A stretch of DNA of 64,000 nucleotides. It comes from Microglena sp. YARC (lineage: Eukaryota > Chlorophyta > Chlorophyceae > Chlamydomonadales > Chlamydomonadaceae). Numbering within the stretch: position 1 is the stretch's first letter; each line of letters opens with the position of its first letter. The stretch is taken from the NCBI GenBank assembly GCA_022414725.1, contig CM039462.1, positions 6,752,021-6,816,020 on the forward strand, read 5' to 3'. Under the pieces are notes generated by a model that ran no database searches, was not told the origin of the DNA, and was given only the letters and a program-made list of their open reading frames with translations. This document shows, one piece after another, positions 19,315 through 29,969 of the stretch. The position numbers and the translations under genes were made by a program.

Positions 19315-19798
19315 AGCAAGTATTTATCCACTCTCCTCAAACTTTTCAGAAATGTGTTCAGTTTGCTCAAGCGAAAATATCGCTGCGTGTTCCCAATAAT
19401 TCCAGATGTAGCATAAATATTTGATTCTGAGGCAGGAACTCTTTGAAAATTATGTAACATAATTCCCTTGTCCGAGTGTAAGCCACAACACATGTTTGAA
19501 CTCATCGTCTTGTTCCCCCAACTGCATGCCCACCTGGTGTGTGTATGCAGCTCAGGAGGGGAACTAATCGGCGTTCCTTCCTCCCGGCCGATTTTGACTG
19601 GTTGCTAAACATGGTATGGAGCGGAATTGTGATTCCTGCTTTGAAAATTCAAAAAAATATCCAGGAGGCAGGAACACCCATTCTGCACCGCTTGCATGCC
19701 ATGAAAGTGCAACCCAGGGTTTATAGGGTTTATTCCAACTCAGTATTTATTATACCATCCTGTGCAATTTCATGCATTGCATTGTACATGCATCGAAC
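19315..19798 (+). promoter_or_regulatory. Inter-cassette spacer with transposon end and short MITE
   Basis: After the normal 3' flank a 32 bp transposon end (19449-19480, inverted relative to 15715) truncates the spacer. Next comes MITE sequence at about 19569-19673 of the type with GGCGTTCCTTCCTCCCGG on the left and CAGGAGGCAGGAACACC on the right. Its interior (TGGTTGCTAAACATGGTATG) resembles the standalone elements at 42675 and 45521 more than the other leaders. TATTTATTATACC lies at about 19744-19756. Confidence 0.5.
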
Positions 19799-21308
19799 AT
19801 GAAGTCATCGTTTCCACTCCTTACGTGTCCCCATGACATTCTTGATCGTATTGCCATATTCTCTTCCAACCCCAAGATTGTATTAGTGTGTAAAACTCTG
19901 CGCAACAGATTTTCAGGATTGCCCCTTACCGAACTGATCCAACCACCACAGCGAGTTGGAGAGATGATGGCGAAAGGGGGCCGCGCCGACCTTCTAGCAG
20001 TATGCTTGGTGTCCAATCCTCTTGTACAGGTTAAGGGCCCCCTACAATTGAGGGCGAACCAAAATAAAAACAAACTTCTCTATGTGGCTGCCAAGGAAGG
20101 TCACACAGATGTCTGCAAGATGCTCATGGATCCAGTGGTGGCTGGACTTGAGTTCAGGGCCCTGGCGAACTCTAGCGACAGCTGGGCATTGTGGCTGGCT
20201 GCCAAGAAAGGTCACGCAGATGTCTGCAAGCTGCTGATGGATCCAGCGGTGGCTGGAATTGAGTACAGGGCCCGGGCGAACTCTATAGACAGCAGTGCCG
20301 TGTGGGCGGCTGCAAAGAGAGGTCACGCAGATGTCTGCAAGCTGCTGATGGATCCAGCGGTGGCTGGAATTGAGTACAGGGCCCGGGCGAACTCTATCGA
20401 CAGCCGGGCATTGTGGGCGGCTGCACAGAAAGGTCACACAGATGTCTGCAAGCTGCTGATGGATCCAGAGGTGGCTGGAATTGAGTTCAGGTCCCGGGCG
20501 AACTCTAGAGTCAGCAGGGCCTTGTGGGCCGCTGCTAGAGAAAGCCACGCAGATGTCTGCAAGCTGCTGATGGATCCAGCGTTGGCTGGAATTGAGTTCA
20601 GGGCCAGGGCGAACTCTAACGACAGCTGGGCCTTGTCGGCGGCTGCCTATGAAGGTCACGCAGATGTTTGCAAGCTGCTGATGGATCCAGCGGTGGCTGG
20701 AATTGATTTCAGGGCCAGGGCGAACTCTAACGACAGCATGGTATTGTGTCTGGCTGCAAATGAAGGTCACGCAGATGTCTGCAAGCTGCTGATGGATCCA
20801 GCAGTGGCTGGAATTGAGTACAGGGCCAGGGCTAACTCTATCGACAGCCGGGCATTGTGGGCGGTTGCAAAGGAAGGTCATGCAGATGTCTGCAAGCTGC
20901 TGATGGATCCAGTGGTGGCTGGACTTGAGTTCAGGGCCCGGGCGAACGCTAACGACAGCATGGCATTGTGGGTGGCTGCCAAGGAAGGTCACGCAGATGT
21001 CTGCAAGCTGCTCATGGATCCAGCGGTGGCTGGACTTGAGTTCAGGCCGGGCGAACTCTACGCACAGCTTGGCCTTGCGTGAGGCTGCCAAGGAAGGTCA
21101 CGCAGATGTCTGCAAGCTGCTGATGGATCCAGATGTGACTGGAATTGAGTTCAGGTCCCGGGCGAACTCTACGCACAGCTGGGCCTTGCGTGAGGCTGCC
21201 AAGGCAGGTCACGCAAATGTCTGCAAGCTGCTGATGGATCAAGCGGCGGCTGGCCCCGAGTACACGGCCATTGTGAATCTTGACAGCAGCTGGGTCTTGC
21301 CACCGTAG
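19799..21308 (+). pseudogene. F-box/ankyrin-repeat gene with one frameshift, 11 repeats
   Basis: The start at ATG 19799 gives MKSSFPLLTCPHDILDRIAI, a shortened version of the conserved N-terminus (the HSHTR part is missing). The frame is open to about 21045, where GAGTTCAGGCCGGGCG has lost two bases of GAGTTCAGGGCCCGGGCG. The following frame encodes two more repeats and a normal cap ending VLPP, with TAG at 21306-21308. Without the shift it would be a complete protein of about 500 residues. The lesion lies at the same GC-rich site as the one at 17610. Confidence 0.7.
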
Positions 21309-21655
21309 AGCAAGTATTTATCCACTCCTCAAACTTTTCATGCTACTTTGAAGATGTAACAGTCCTTGAATGTTTTGTGCTTTGAAACATGGTATGGAGC
21401 GGATTTGTGATTCCTTGGTGCTCAATGTCTCTATCTAGCGAGTCGTTCAGGAGGCTCTAAATCCTGATTAAAATTTAAAAAAATCGACCGGGAGGCAGGA
21501 ACGCCCATTCTATACCGCTTGCAGATACCGCCAGGAAAAGTGCCTCTTGCATGCCAGGAAAGTGAAACCCAGGGTTTACAGGGTTTATAGGGTTTATCCC
21601 AACTCAGTATTTATTTATACCATCCTGTGCGATTGCATGCATGAACATACTGAAA

Positions 21656-22655
21656 ATGCATTCGCACACGCGATCATTCCTTACGTGTCCCCATGACATT
21701 CTTGATCGTATTGCAATATTCTCTTCAAACCCAAAGATTGTATAAGTGTGCAAAACTATGCGCAACAGATTTTCAGGATTTCCCCTTGCCCGACTGATCC
21801 AACCACCACAGAGAGTTGGAGAGATGATGGCGAAAGGGGGGCGCGCCGACCTTCTAGCAGTATGCGTGGTGTCCGATCCTGTTGTACAGGTGAACGGGGT
21901 CCTACAATTGAGGGCGAACCAAAAATGAAAACAAGCTTCTCCATGTGGCTGCCAAGGAAGGTCATGCAGATGTCTGCAAGCTGCTCATGGATCCAGAGGT
22001 GGCCGGACTTGAGTTCAGGGCCAGGGCGAACTCTAACGCCAGCTGGGCATTGTGTGAGGCTGCCTATGCAGGTCATGCAGATGTCTGCAAGCTGCTCATG
22101 GATCCAGATGTGGCTGGAATTGAGTTCAGGGCCCGGGCGAACTCTAGATACAGCAGGGCCTTGGGGGCGGCTGCCCATGCAGGTCACGCGGATGTCTGCA
22201 AGATGCTGATGGATCCAGCGGTGGCTGGACTTGAGTTCAGGGCCAGGGCGAATTCTGACAACAGCAGTGCCTTGTGGGCGGCTGCAACGAAAGGTCTCGC
22301 AGATGTCTGCAAGATGCTGATGGACCCAGAGGTGGCTGGAATTGAGTTCAGGGCCCAGGCGAACTCTCACGACAGCAGGGCCTTGGGGGGGGCTGCAACG
22401 AAAGGTCTCGCAGATGTCTGCAAGCTGCTCATGGATCCAGCGGTGGCTGGACTTGAGTTCAGGGCCCAGGCGAACTCTCACGACAGCAGGGCTTGTGTCA
22501 GGCTGCCAAGGCAGGTCACGCAGATGTCTGCAAGCTGCTGAATGGATCCAGCGGTGGCTGGAATTTGAGTTCAGGGCCCGGGCGAACTCTTCCAACAGCT
22601 GGGCATTGTGTGAGGCTGCAAAGGAAGGGCACGCAGATGTCTGATTGCTTTTGAT
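21656..22655 (+). pseudogene. F-box/ankyrin-repeat pseudogene, truncated
   Basis: ATG 21656 begins MHSHTRSFLTCPHDILDRIA, but TTA in the F-box has become TAA at 21743-21745. An extra A near 21925 (CCAAAAATGAAAAC) shifts the frame at the linker-repeat junction. Repeats continue to about 22490 with a further shift there, and others near 22540-22570. The 3' end is cut at about 22655 by a Fanzor element end (22661 onward), so no cap remains. About seven repeats survive. Confidence 0.75.
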
Positions 22656-22660
22656 GGATG

Positions 22661-22742
22661 TACAGTCAACGGAATACTTGAATGAAACCGCTTCGTGTAC
22701 GGCACACCTTGCGGTGTAAACTAATGTTGTCGCGACCATTTC
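22661..22742 (+). mobile_element. Solo end of the Fanzor element
   Basis: TACAGTCAACGGAATACTTG, then AATGAAACCGCTTCGTGTAC and a CACCTTGCGGTGTAA stem, match the subterminal sequence of the Fanzor element (right end at 8450-8557, inverted). The other end and any coding part are absent. It joins the broken cassette at 21656-22655 directly to a leader MITE that has lost its left arm. Confidence 0.7.
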
Positions 22743-23032
22743 GAGATGGATTTCGGAACCTGGTCTGGTTGGAATCGAAATTCATCGGAGAGCTAAATCT
22801 CTGGTTGGCGAGTGAGTGAGTCGTTCGTATACGGCTCTAACTTCTGCTTTGAAAATTCAAAAGAATCGCCGGGAGGCAGGAACACCCATTCTATACCGCT
22901 TGCAGATACCGCCAGGAAAAGTGCCTCTTGCATGCCAGGAAAGTGAAACCCCAGGGTTTTATAGGGTTTATCCAAACTCAGTATTATTTATAACCATCCT
23001 GTGCGCTTGCATGCATTGTATGTTCATCGAAC

Positions 23033-24540
23033 ATGCAGTCGCACACGCGATCATCGTTTCCACTACTTACGTGTCCCATGACATTCTTGATCGTATTGCA
23101 CTATTCTCTTCAACCCAAAGATTGTATTAGTGTGCAAAACTATGCGCAACAGATTTTCAGGATTGCCCCTTACCTGACTGATCCAACCACCACAGAGAGT
23201 TGGAGAGATGATGGCGAAAGGGGGGCGCGCCGACCTTCTAGCAGTATGCTTGGTGTCCAATCCTCTTGTAAAGGTGAACGGGGTCCTACAATTGAGGGCG
23301 AACCAAAATGAAAACAATCTTCTCCATGTGGCTGCCAAGGAAGGTCACGCAGATGTCTGCAAGCTGCTCATGGATCCAGAGGTGGCTGGAATTGAGTTCA
23401 GGGCCAGGGCGAACTCTAGAGAAAGCTGGGCCTTGTGGGCGGCTGCCAATGAAGGTCACGCAGATGTCTGCAAGCTGCTCATGGATCCAGAGGTGGCCGG
23501 ACTTGAGTTCAGGGCCAGGGCGAACTCTATCGACAGCAGGGCCTTGTGGACGGCTGCAAGGGAAGGTCATGCAGATGTATGCAAGGCTGCTGATGGATCC
23601 AGCGGTGGCTGGAATTGAGTTCAGGGCCAGGGCGAACTCTAGCGAAAGCAAGGCCTTGTGGGTTGCTGCAGAGGAAGGTCACGCAGATGTCTGCAAGATG
23701 CTCATGGATCCAGCGGTGACTGGAATTGTGCTAAGGGCCATGGCGAACTCTAGAGACAGCTGGGCATTGTGGGCGGCTGCCAATGCAGGTCATCGCAGAT
23801 GTATGCAAGCTGCTCATGGATCCAGAGGTGGCTGGAATTGAGTTCAGGGGCCCAGGGCGAACTCTATCGACAGCAGGGCCTTGTGGGCGGCTGCAAGGGA
23901 AGGTCACGCAGATGTCTGCAAGCTGCTCATGGATCCAGAGGTGGCTGGACTAGAGTACATGGGTAGGGCGAACGATATGGCCAGCTGGGCCTTGTGTGAG
24001 GCTGCAAGGAAGGGTCACGCAGATGTCTGCAAGCTGCTGATGGATCCAGTGGTGGCTGGACTTGAGTTCAGGGCCCGGGCGAACTCTATCACCGCATGGC
24101 CTTGGAGGCGGCGGCCAATGCAGGGCCACGCAGATGTCTGCAAGATGCTTATGGATCCAGAGGTGGCTGGACTTGAGTACAGGGCCCAGGGCGAACTCTA
24201 GCGCCAGCAGGGCCTTGTTGGATGCTGCACAGGCAGGTCACGCAGATGTCTGCTCGCTTTTGATGGATCCAGAGGTGGCTGGACTTGAGTTCAGGGCCAG
24301 GGCGAACTCTAAGCAACAGCAGGGCATTGTGGGCGGCCGCCAGTGAAGGTCACGCAGATGTTTGCAAGATGCCTCATGGATCCAGCGGTGGCTGGACTTG
24401 AGTTCAGGGCCAGGGCTAACTCTAGAGACAGCAGGGCTTTGTGGGGGCTGCCAAGGCAGGTCACGCAGATGTCTGCTCGCTTTTTGATGGATCCAGAGGC
24501 GACTGGCCCGAGTACAGGGCCCTTGTGAATATTGACAGCA
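23033..24540 (+). pseudogene. F-box/ankyrin-repeat pseudogene with many frameshifts
   Basis: The ATG at 23033 starts MQSHTRSSFPLLTCP, but one C is missing at 23075 (GTGTCCCATGAC) and another base near 23107. The linker is open again from 23208 (MMAKGGRADLLAVC). About ten repeats follow, with shifts near 23585, 23795, 23850, 24095, 24187, 24312 and 24370. The last repeat, with DPEATG and a degraded cap (NIDSS), ends at 24541 where an inverted Fanzor end begins. Damage is far denser than in the cassettes before 21 kb. Confidence 0.75.
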
Positions 24541-24542
24541 GC

Positions 24543-24975
24543 TTACACTCGACGGAATACTAAAATGAAACCGCTTTCTTGAGTGTACGGTACACCTTGC
24601 GGTGTAACCTAATGTTGTGCGACCCACCGGAGGGGGACCGAGTGGTGTCTACAACAATACGAGTTTTATTCATCAACAACAACAGAGCTGCTGTGGCAAA
24701 TGGGAAGGTCGTCCTAGACCCATCAATTCCATGCAGTGCAGCCTTGCGATTGTGAGAGCAGAAGAGCGATCCCGGTCCGAGTAAATGCATGTTTCTGGAG
24801 AGAATCGCAGTCCTCGTACCTCTGGGTACGCTCGATCGATTTTTTGAGAATCGACAAGGAAGTGGCGAGCCACCCCTCCTGTTTCTCTTGTGCGCCTTTA
24901 CGTTTATTGTACAACCTTACCCCTAAGTGGTCGCAATCAGCGACTTCTGGCATCGTTTTCGATTTCGTGTGAAGG
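24543..24975 (-). pseudogene. Fanzor C-terminal fragment inserted in an ankyrin cassette
   Basis: The segment begins with the inverted end TACACTCGACGGAATACTAA. On the minus strand it encodes a frameshifted copy of the Fanzor tail of 8100-8434: HTKSKTMPEVADCDHLGVRL, then the VRGLRF...SDRDRSSALTIARL block split between frames (about 24720-24830). It stops at about 24975, in the middle of the protein, and ankyrin sequence resumes directly. The second inverted end is missing, so the piece was left by deletion or came in as a fragment. Confidence 0.75.
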
Positions 24976-25800
24976 AAGGTCACGCAGATGTCTGCAAGCT
25001 GCTTGGATCCAGAGGTGGCTGGAATTGAGTTCAGGGCCCAGGCGAACTCCGACAACTGCAAGGCCTTGTGGGCGGCTGCAGAGGAAGGTCACGCAGATGT
25101 CTGCAAGTTGCTCATGGATCCAGAGGTGGCTGAAATGAGTATAGGGCCCGGGCGAACTCTAACGCCAGCTGGGCATTGTGTGAGGCTGCCAAGGAAGGTC
25201 ACGCAGATGTCTGCAAGCTGCTGATGGATCCAGAGGTGGCTGAATTTGAGTTCAGGGCATGGCGAACTCTAACGCCACTGGGCATTGTGTGAGGCTGCCA
25301 AGGAAGGTCACGCAGATGTCTGCAAGCTGCTGATGGATCCAGAGGTGGCTGGAATTGAGTTCAGGGCCAGGGCGAAAACTACTAGAGACAGCTGGGCATT
25401 GTGTGAGGGCTGCAAGGAAGGTCGCGCAGTATGTCTTGCAAGCTGCTCATAGGATCCAGCGGTGGCTGGAATTGAGTTCAGGGCCAGCGAACTCTAGAGA
25501 CAGCAGGGTCCTTGGGGGCGCGGCCAAGGAACCACACTCAGATGTCTGCAAGATGCTCATGGATCCAGGTGGCTGGACTTGAGTTCAGGGCCCGGCGCGA
25601 ACTCTACGCACAGCTGGGCTTTGGGGAGGTTGCCAAGGCAGGTCACGCAGATGTCTGAAAGCTGCTCCCAAATAGGGTCCAGCGGTTGCTGGAATTGAGT
25701 TCAGGGCCGGGCGAAACTCTGTCAACAGCCATGGCATTGTGGGCGGTTGCAAGGAAGATCACGCCGATGTCTGCACGCTTTTGATATGGATCCTGAGGCG
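24976..25800 (+). pseudogene. Ankyrin-repeat remnant, heavily decayed
   Basis: About seven 111 bp units without an F-box follow the Fanzor fragment. Nearly every unit has single-base gains or losses (for example TGCTTGGATCC at 25000, GGTGGCTGAAATGAG at 25125, TCGCGCAGTATGTC at 25425). The last unit has no proper cap. It is probably the distal part of the cassette at 23033 or of a deleted neighbour. Confidence 0.7.
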
Positions 25801-26390
25801 TCTGTGTTCAGTTGCTCAAGCGAAAATATCGCTGCAATGTGCCCAATTTATATTCCAGATGTAGCAAATATTTATTTGATTATGATGAGGCGGAAAACTC
25901 TTTGAAAATTATTATTGATCCAGAACGATGTGAGTCCAGCACTTTGACTTTTCAGGCTACTTTTAAGATGTAACTTTCTGTCCTATTTGATTTTTTTTGT
26001 GTCAATCAATCCTGAGACAATATCTGTTGTATTGACAATTTGCACGCAGTACATTTGTTTCCTACCTCCCGAGTATTTTGACTGTTTTTGGAGCTTGGTC
26101 TGGTCGGAATCGCAAATTCCACGGAGAAACTAAATCTCTGGTTGGCGAGTGAGTGAGTCGTTCGGTCGACGGCTCTAACTTCTGCTTGGAAAATTAAAAA
26201 AAAAACCGCGTGGCAGGAACACCCATTATGTACCGCTTGCAGATACCGCCAGGCAAGTGCCGCTTACATATTACCGCTTGTCGCTTGCATACCAGGCAAG
26301 TGAAACCTCAGGGTTTTATAGGGCTTATCCCAACTCATTGTTTATTTATACCATCCTGTGCGCTTGTTTGTACACACATGTTCATCGAAC
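25801..26390 (+). promoter_or_regulatory. Decayed inter-cassette spacer with MITE (about 26055-26222)
   Basis: The usual order of 3' flank, MITE and leader is present but with scattered indels. The left MITE arm reads TGTTTCCTACCTCCCGAG and the right arm AACCGCGTGGCAGGAACACC. TTTATTTATACC lies at about 26341-26352, about 40 bp before the next ATG. Confidence 0.5.
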
Positions 26391-27998
26391 ATGGCATTCG
26401 CACACCGCGATCATTCCTAACGTTTTCCCCCTGACATTTCTTGATCGTATTGCCCCTATTATCTTCCAACCCAAAGATTGTATTAGTGTGTAAAACTCTG
26501 GCACTAACAGATTTTCTGGATGGCCCCTTACCGGACTGATCCAACCACCCACAGCGAGTTGGAGAGATGATGGCTAAAGGGGGGCGAGCCGACCTTCTAG
26601 CAGCATGCTTGTTGTCCAATCTCTTGTACAGGTTAACGGGGTCCTACAGATTGAGGGCGAACCAAAATGAAAACAAGCTTCTCTATGTGGCTGCCAAGGA
26701 AGGTCACGAGATGTATGCAAGCTGCTCATGGATCCAGCGGTGGCTGGACTTGAGTTCAGGGTCGGGCGAACTAATAGCGACAGCTGGGCATTGTGGCTGG
26801 CTGCCGTGGAGGTCACGCAGATGTCTGCAAGCTGCTGATGGAATCCAGCGGTGGCTGGAATTGAGTTCAGGGCCAGGGCTAACTCTAGAACAGCAGGGAC
26901 TTGTGGCGGCTGCAAACGAAGGTCACGCAGATGTCTGCAAGCTGCCTGATGGATCCAGCGGTGGCTGGACTTGAGTTCAGGGCCCGGGCGAACGCTAGCG
27001 GACAGCTGGGCCTTGTGGGCGGCTGCCAATGAAGGTCACGCCAGATGTCTGCAAGCTGCTTGGATCCAGCAGTGGCTGGAATTGTTATTTCCAGTGAGCG
27101 GTCAGGGCCAGGGCTAACTCTAACGCCAGCTGGGCATTGTGTGAGGCTGCCAGATGAGATAAGGAAGGTCACGCAGATGTCTGCAAGATGCTGATTGGAA
27201 CCAGAGGTGGCTGGAATTGAGTTCAAGGGCCAGGGGCGAACTCTAGAGACAGCAGGGCCTTGTGTGAGGCTGCAACGAAAAGTCACGCAGAATGTCTGCA
27301 AGCTGCTCATGGATCCAGAGGTGGCTGGACTTGAGAATATAGGGCCAGGGCGAACCATATGCCAGCTGGGCTTGTGTGAGGGCTGCAAAGGAAGGTCACG
27401 CAGATGTCTGCAATCTGCTGATGGATCCAGTGGTGGCTGGACTTGAGTACAGGGCCAGGGCGAACTCTATGAACAGCATGGTCTTGATGGCGGCTTCCAA
27501 GGAAGGTCACGCAGATGTCTGCAAGCTGCTGATGGATCCAGAGGTGGCTGGGCTTGAGTTCAGGGCCAGGGCGAACTCTAGAGACAGCTGGGCATTGTGT
27601 GAGGCTGCCAAGGAAGGTCGCGCAGATGTCTGCAAGCTGCTCATGGATCCAGAGGTGGCTGGAATTGAGTTCAGGGCCAGGGCGAACTCTAGAGACAGCA
27701 GGGCCTTGTGGGCGGCGGCAAGGAAGGTCACTCAGATGTCTGCAAGATGCTCATGGATCCAGTGGTGGGCGGATTGAGTTCAGGGCCCGGGCGAACTCTA
27801 CGCACAGCTGGGCTTTTGGGGAGGTTGCCAATGCAGGTCACGCAGATGTCTGCAAGCTGCTCATGGGATCCAGAGGTTGCTGGAATTGAGTTCAGGGCCT
27901 GGGCGAACTCTTGTCAACAGCATGGCCTTGATAGCGGTTGCCAAGGAAGATCACGACGATGTCTGCACGCTTTGCATGGATCCTGAGGCGGCTGTGGT
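26391..27998 (+). pseudogene. F-box/ankyrin-repeat pseudogene with many frameshifts
   Basis: An ATG at 26391 sits in the conserved position, but an inserted G (ATGGCATTCG) shifts the frame at once. Further shifts occur in the F-box (TTTTCCCCCTGACATTTC), the linker and most of the roughly twelve repeats. An open stretch of four repeats remains at about 27376-27720. The final unit ends CMDPEAAVVQFAQDENIVAC instead of the usual cap, because it runs into spacer sequence (TCAGTTTGCTCAAGCGAAAA type) with the cap deleted. Confidence 0.7.
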
Positions 27999-27999
27999 T

Positions 28000-28480
28000 C
28001 AGTTTGCTCAAGACGAAAATATCGTTGCATGTGCCCAATATAATTCCAGATTGTTAGACAATATTGATTTATTGCACCCATTTTCCTTGGAGATTGTGTT
28101 CGATTTGGTTTTTGAAACCGAGTATGAAATGTTTTTTCGATGATGTAGATATTGTTTTGTATATTATCCTTCCTGTATTCTTTAGAAATTCGATTCGTGT
28201 AGGGAGACGTTCTGGCCCTGTGATCCCTTCACCCTCAGTCGGTACGGATCACTTCATACATACACTAGTAACATTCGGAGGGTCCTTCTCAGTTTTCTTG
28301 CTGGCCGTCGACTGTGCATAGTGAATTCGTTGCGTCGTGCGATCATCGGCTTGTGTGGAGACCGCGGGCGTTCGACACTGTGGTTCCTCCTGGGGCGGCT
28401 GGGTGGTGGTGTGCGCGTACTTGAGAACCACGTCCGTGATGCACAACGAAGATTGTGGCTTCTCCGTGTGTTCGCTGGTG
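28000..28480. other. End of the cassette array, no gene recognised
   Basis: After a last fragment of 3' flank (about 28000-28050) the sequence no longer matches any cassette. It becomes richer in GTG/CGT words and carries only short frames. I see no conserved motif before 28481. Confidence 0.4.
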
Positions 28481-28578
28481 CCTTTGTTGTCTGACTCCCA
28501 ACGAGTTGGAGAACTTTCGCCCCGGGCGACTTACCAATGCACCTTAGGCCGTGCGGAACACCGGAATGAGTGTTGATG
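28481..28578 (+). pseudogene. RNA polymerase RPB2-like fragment (possible giant-virus relic)
   Basis: The short frame encodes VPLLSDSQRVGELSPRATYQ followed by CTLGRAEH. RPB2-type subunits carry a block of the form (V/I)P...NQSPR-x-TYQ-x-x-MGKQ, and SPR-x-TYQC-x-x-GR fits it well. About 30 residues can be aligned before TGA at 28574-28576. Giant viruses and eukaryotes both encode RPB2, and the fragment is too short to tell which. The nearby RPB3-like fragment adds support, but both could be chance. Confidence 0.35.
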
Positions 28579-28699
28579 TGTGACGCGGAGACTTCGTAGT
28601 TCGTAACGCGTCAGGCGTCTCGTTCCAGACGGAGCGTTTGAAGCGTCTGTTTCCTGTTGACGCAGCGGTCGGGTGACAGTGTGTTACTTACTGTCTTGC

Positions 28700-28915
28700 G
28701 CCCCAACATCATGTGTGGGCGCATCGGTGAGGCTGTGAACATCACGGCGACTGCGAGGCTTGGCTCCGTCGGGGAGCATGCGAGATATTCTCCAGTCTGC
28801 TCTTGCTATTTTCGTTACAAGGAGCCTGTTTTTGGGACGACGACTCGGTTCCCGGACAAGTTCGCGCCGCTTTCTTTTCGCCTTGAGAGCGTGAACCCGA
28901 GCATGTCCCGTTACT
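28700..28915 (+). pseudogene. RNA polymerase RPB3/alpha-like fragment (possible giant-virus relic)
   Basis: The frame from about 28705 has GRIGEAVNITATARLGSVGE then HARYSPVCSCYFRY. RPB3/AC40-type subunits have a stretch of the form I-x-A-x-A-x-x-G-x-x-x-x-HA-x-x-SPV, and a downstream F-x-(I/L)E-S-V motif, seen here as SFRLESVN at about 28880. The order and spacing are right for the N-terminal half of an RPB3-like protein. The frame is lost before 28915 and after 28970, so it is a relic. Confidence 0.4.
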
Positions 28916-29253
28916 ACCCTGGGAGGTTCGTTGTTTCTAGGGTTCCGCTTCCTTGTCCGAGCCATCATTGATCTCTCGAAGACGTCCGTGCCGAGCGCGT
29001 CTCGTTTGAGGACTCGACCGTCCCGGGTGGCGCGAGAGCATTCTTTTTCCCGGTTTGGACCATACCTTGGGAAATTTAATACATGGGCTCGCGTACGACC
29101 TTTGGATTCGGCGGCGCGGCAAGTCCCGTGTGAGTTTCGTCGGCTACTTCAAGCGGCACCCTCGCTTGTGGACGACATAACATTAAGATGCAGCTCGCGA
29201 GGCAGGACGAAGCCCTGAGCATACTCGGATGTCTTATGGAGGGGCTGTTGTAT

Positions 29254-29494
29254 GTTCGGGAGCACCTGGAATCTCTGACTCTCGAGTGGATTCGTTTCTG
29301 TGGGCTCAAGGGCATGGTTTGGTGGCCATTGAGAGTTCCTCACACGTTCTTACGCTGCTACAGTCAGCGGAACAGAAAATATAAATAGTGGCCCCTTGTA
29401 AAAGAGATAACCAGACAAAGTTTCATATATGTGCGGGAGCACCCTGGAATCTCTGACTCTCGAGTGGATTCGTTTCTGTGGCTCAAGGCATGGG
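29254..29494 (+). repeat. Direct repeat of about 63 bp, 177 bp apart
   Basis: The block GGAATCTCTGACTCTCGAGT with its flanks occurs at 29254-29316 and again at 29431-29494, with single-base differences. Each copy is followed by TTCTTACGCTGC and a transposon-like end (TACAGTCAGCGGAACAG at 29360; TACAGTCAGAGGGACTG at 29530). Duplication of a short coding remnant with an attached Fanzor-element end is the simplest reading. Confidence 0.7.
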
Positions 29495-29574
29495 ACATGA
29501 GATGTTCCTCGCACGTTCTTACGCTGCCTTACAGTCAGAGGGACTGAAAAGAAATAATGAACGTTCTTAATCTG

Positions 29575-29700
29575 CTACAAAGAAATTGTCAGCTTGTAAT
29601 CAATTATTCTGCCTACCTCAACTTCCAGTTTGCAATATTTCTTGGGACGCGCAAGAATTCCGGGCGGGTGGGGTAAAATGTAAAGCAATTGTGGATGTTC
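29575..29700 (-). pseudogene. Fanzor1 C-terminal tail fragment, second lineage
   Basis: On the minus strand PGILARPKKYCKLEVEVGRI and IDYKLTISL match the tail of the Fanzor fragment at 15786-16130. DNA similarity covers about 120 bp (GTCAGCTTGTAATCAATT to GTAAAGCAATTGTGGATGTT). The catalytic segments are missing. Confidence 0.65.
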
Positions 29701-29967
29701 TTCTGCTCTCTGACAACGTGGATGGACGGGAGAGAGCGACCTGAGGCATTCTGTGTTCCCTCGCCTACCCCCAAAACCACAGTTTCCATCGATCATTGTG
29801 CAAGAAAGCTTATTTCATCCGTGTGCACTCATCTATTGGACACTGTAGGTGCTCGACGGGTTCGAATCTACACTTACACTAATCTTCCAGCGGCATGCGC
29901 TTACTACAAGTCTGTGTTTGGAGATCCTGTGAACATCACCTATATTTCACTTGGCATTTTGAAATGA
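29689..29967 (+). CDS. Unrecognised small ORF
   Basis: A 92-residue frame whose C-terminal half (GARRVRIYTYTNLPAACAYY, then KSVFGDPVNITYISLGI) reads like real protein, whereas its start overlaps the Fanzor tail fragment on the other strand. The pattern of a Tyr-rich strand, a helix and a FGDPV turn is faintly like the end of a GNAT acetyltransferase, but I would not assign it. The true gene probably began upstream and lost its 5' end to the insertion. Confidence 0.25.
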   Translation: MWMFFCSLTTWMDGRERPEAFCVPSPTPKTTVSIDHCARKLISSVCTHLLDTVGARRVRIYTYTNLPAACAYYKSVFGDPVNITYISLGILK

Positions 29968-29969
29968 TC

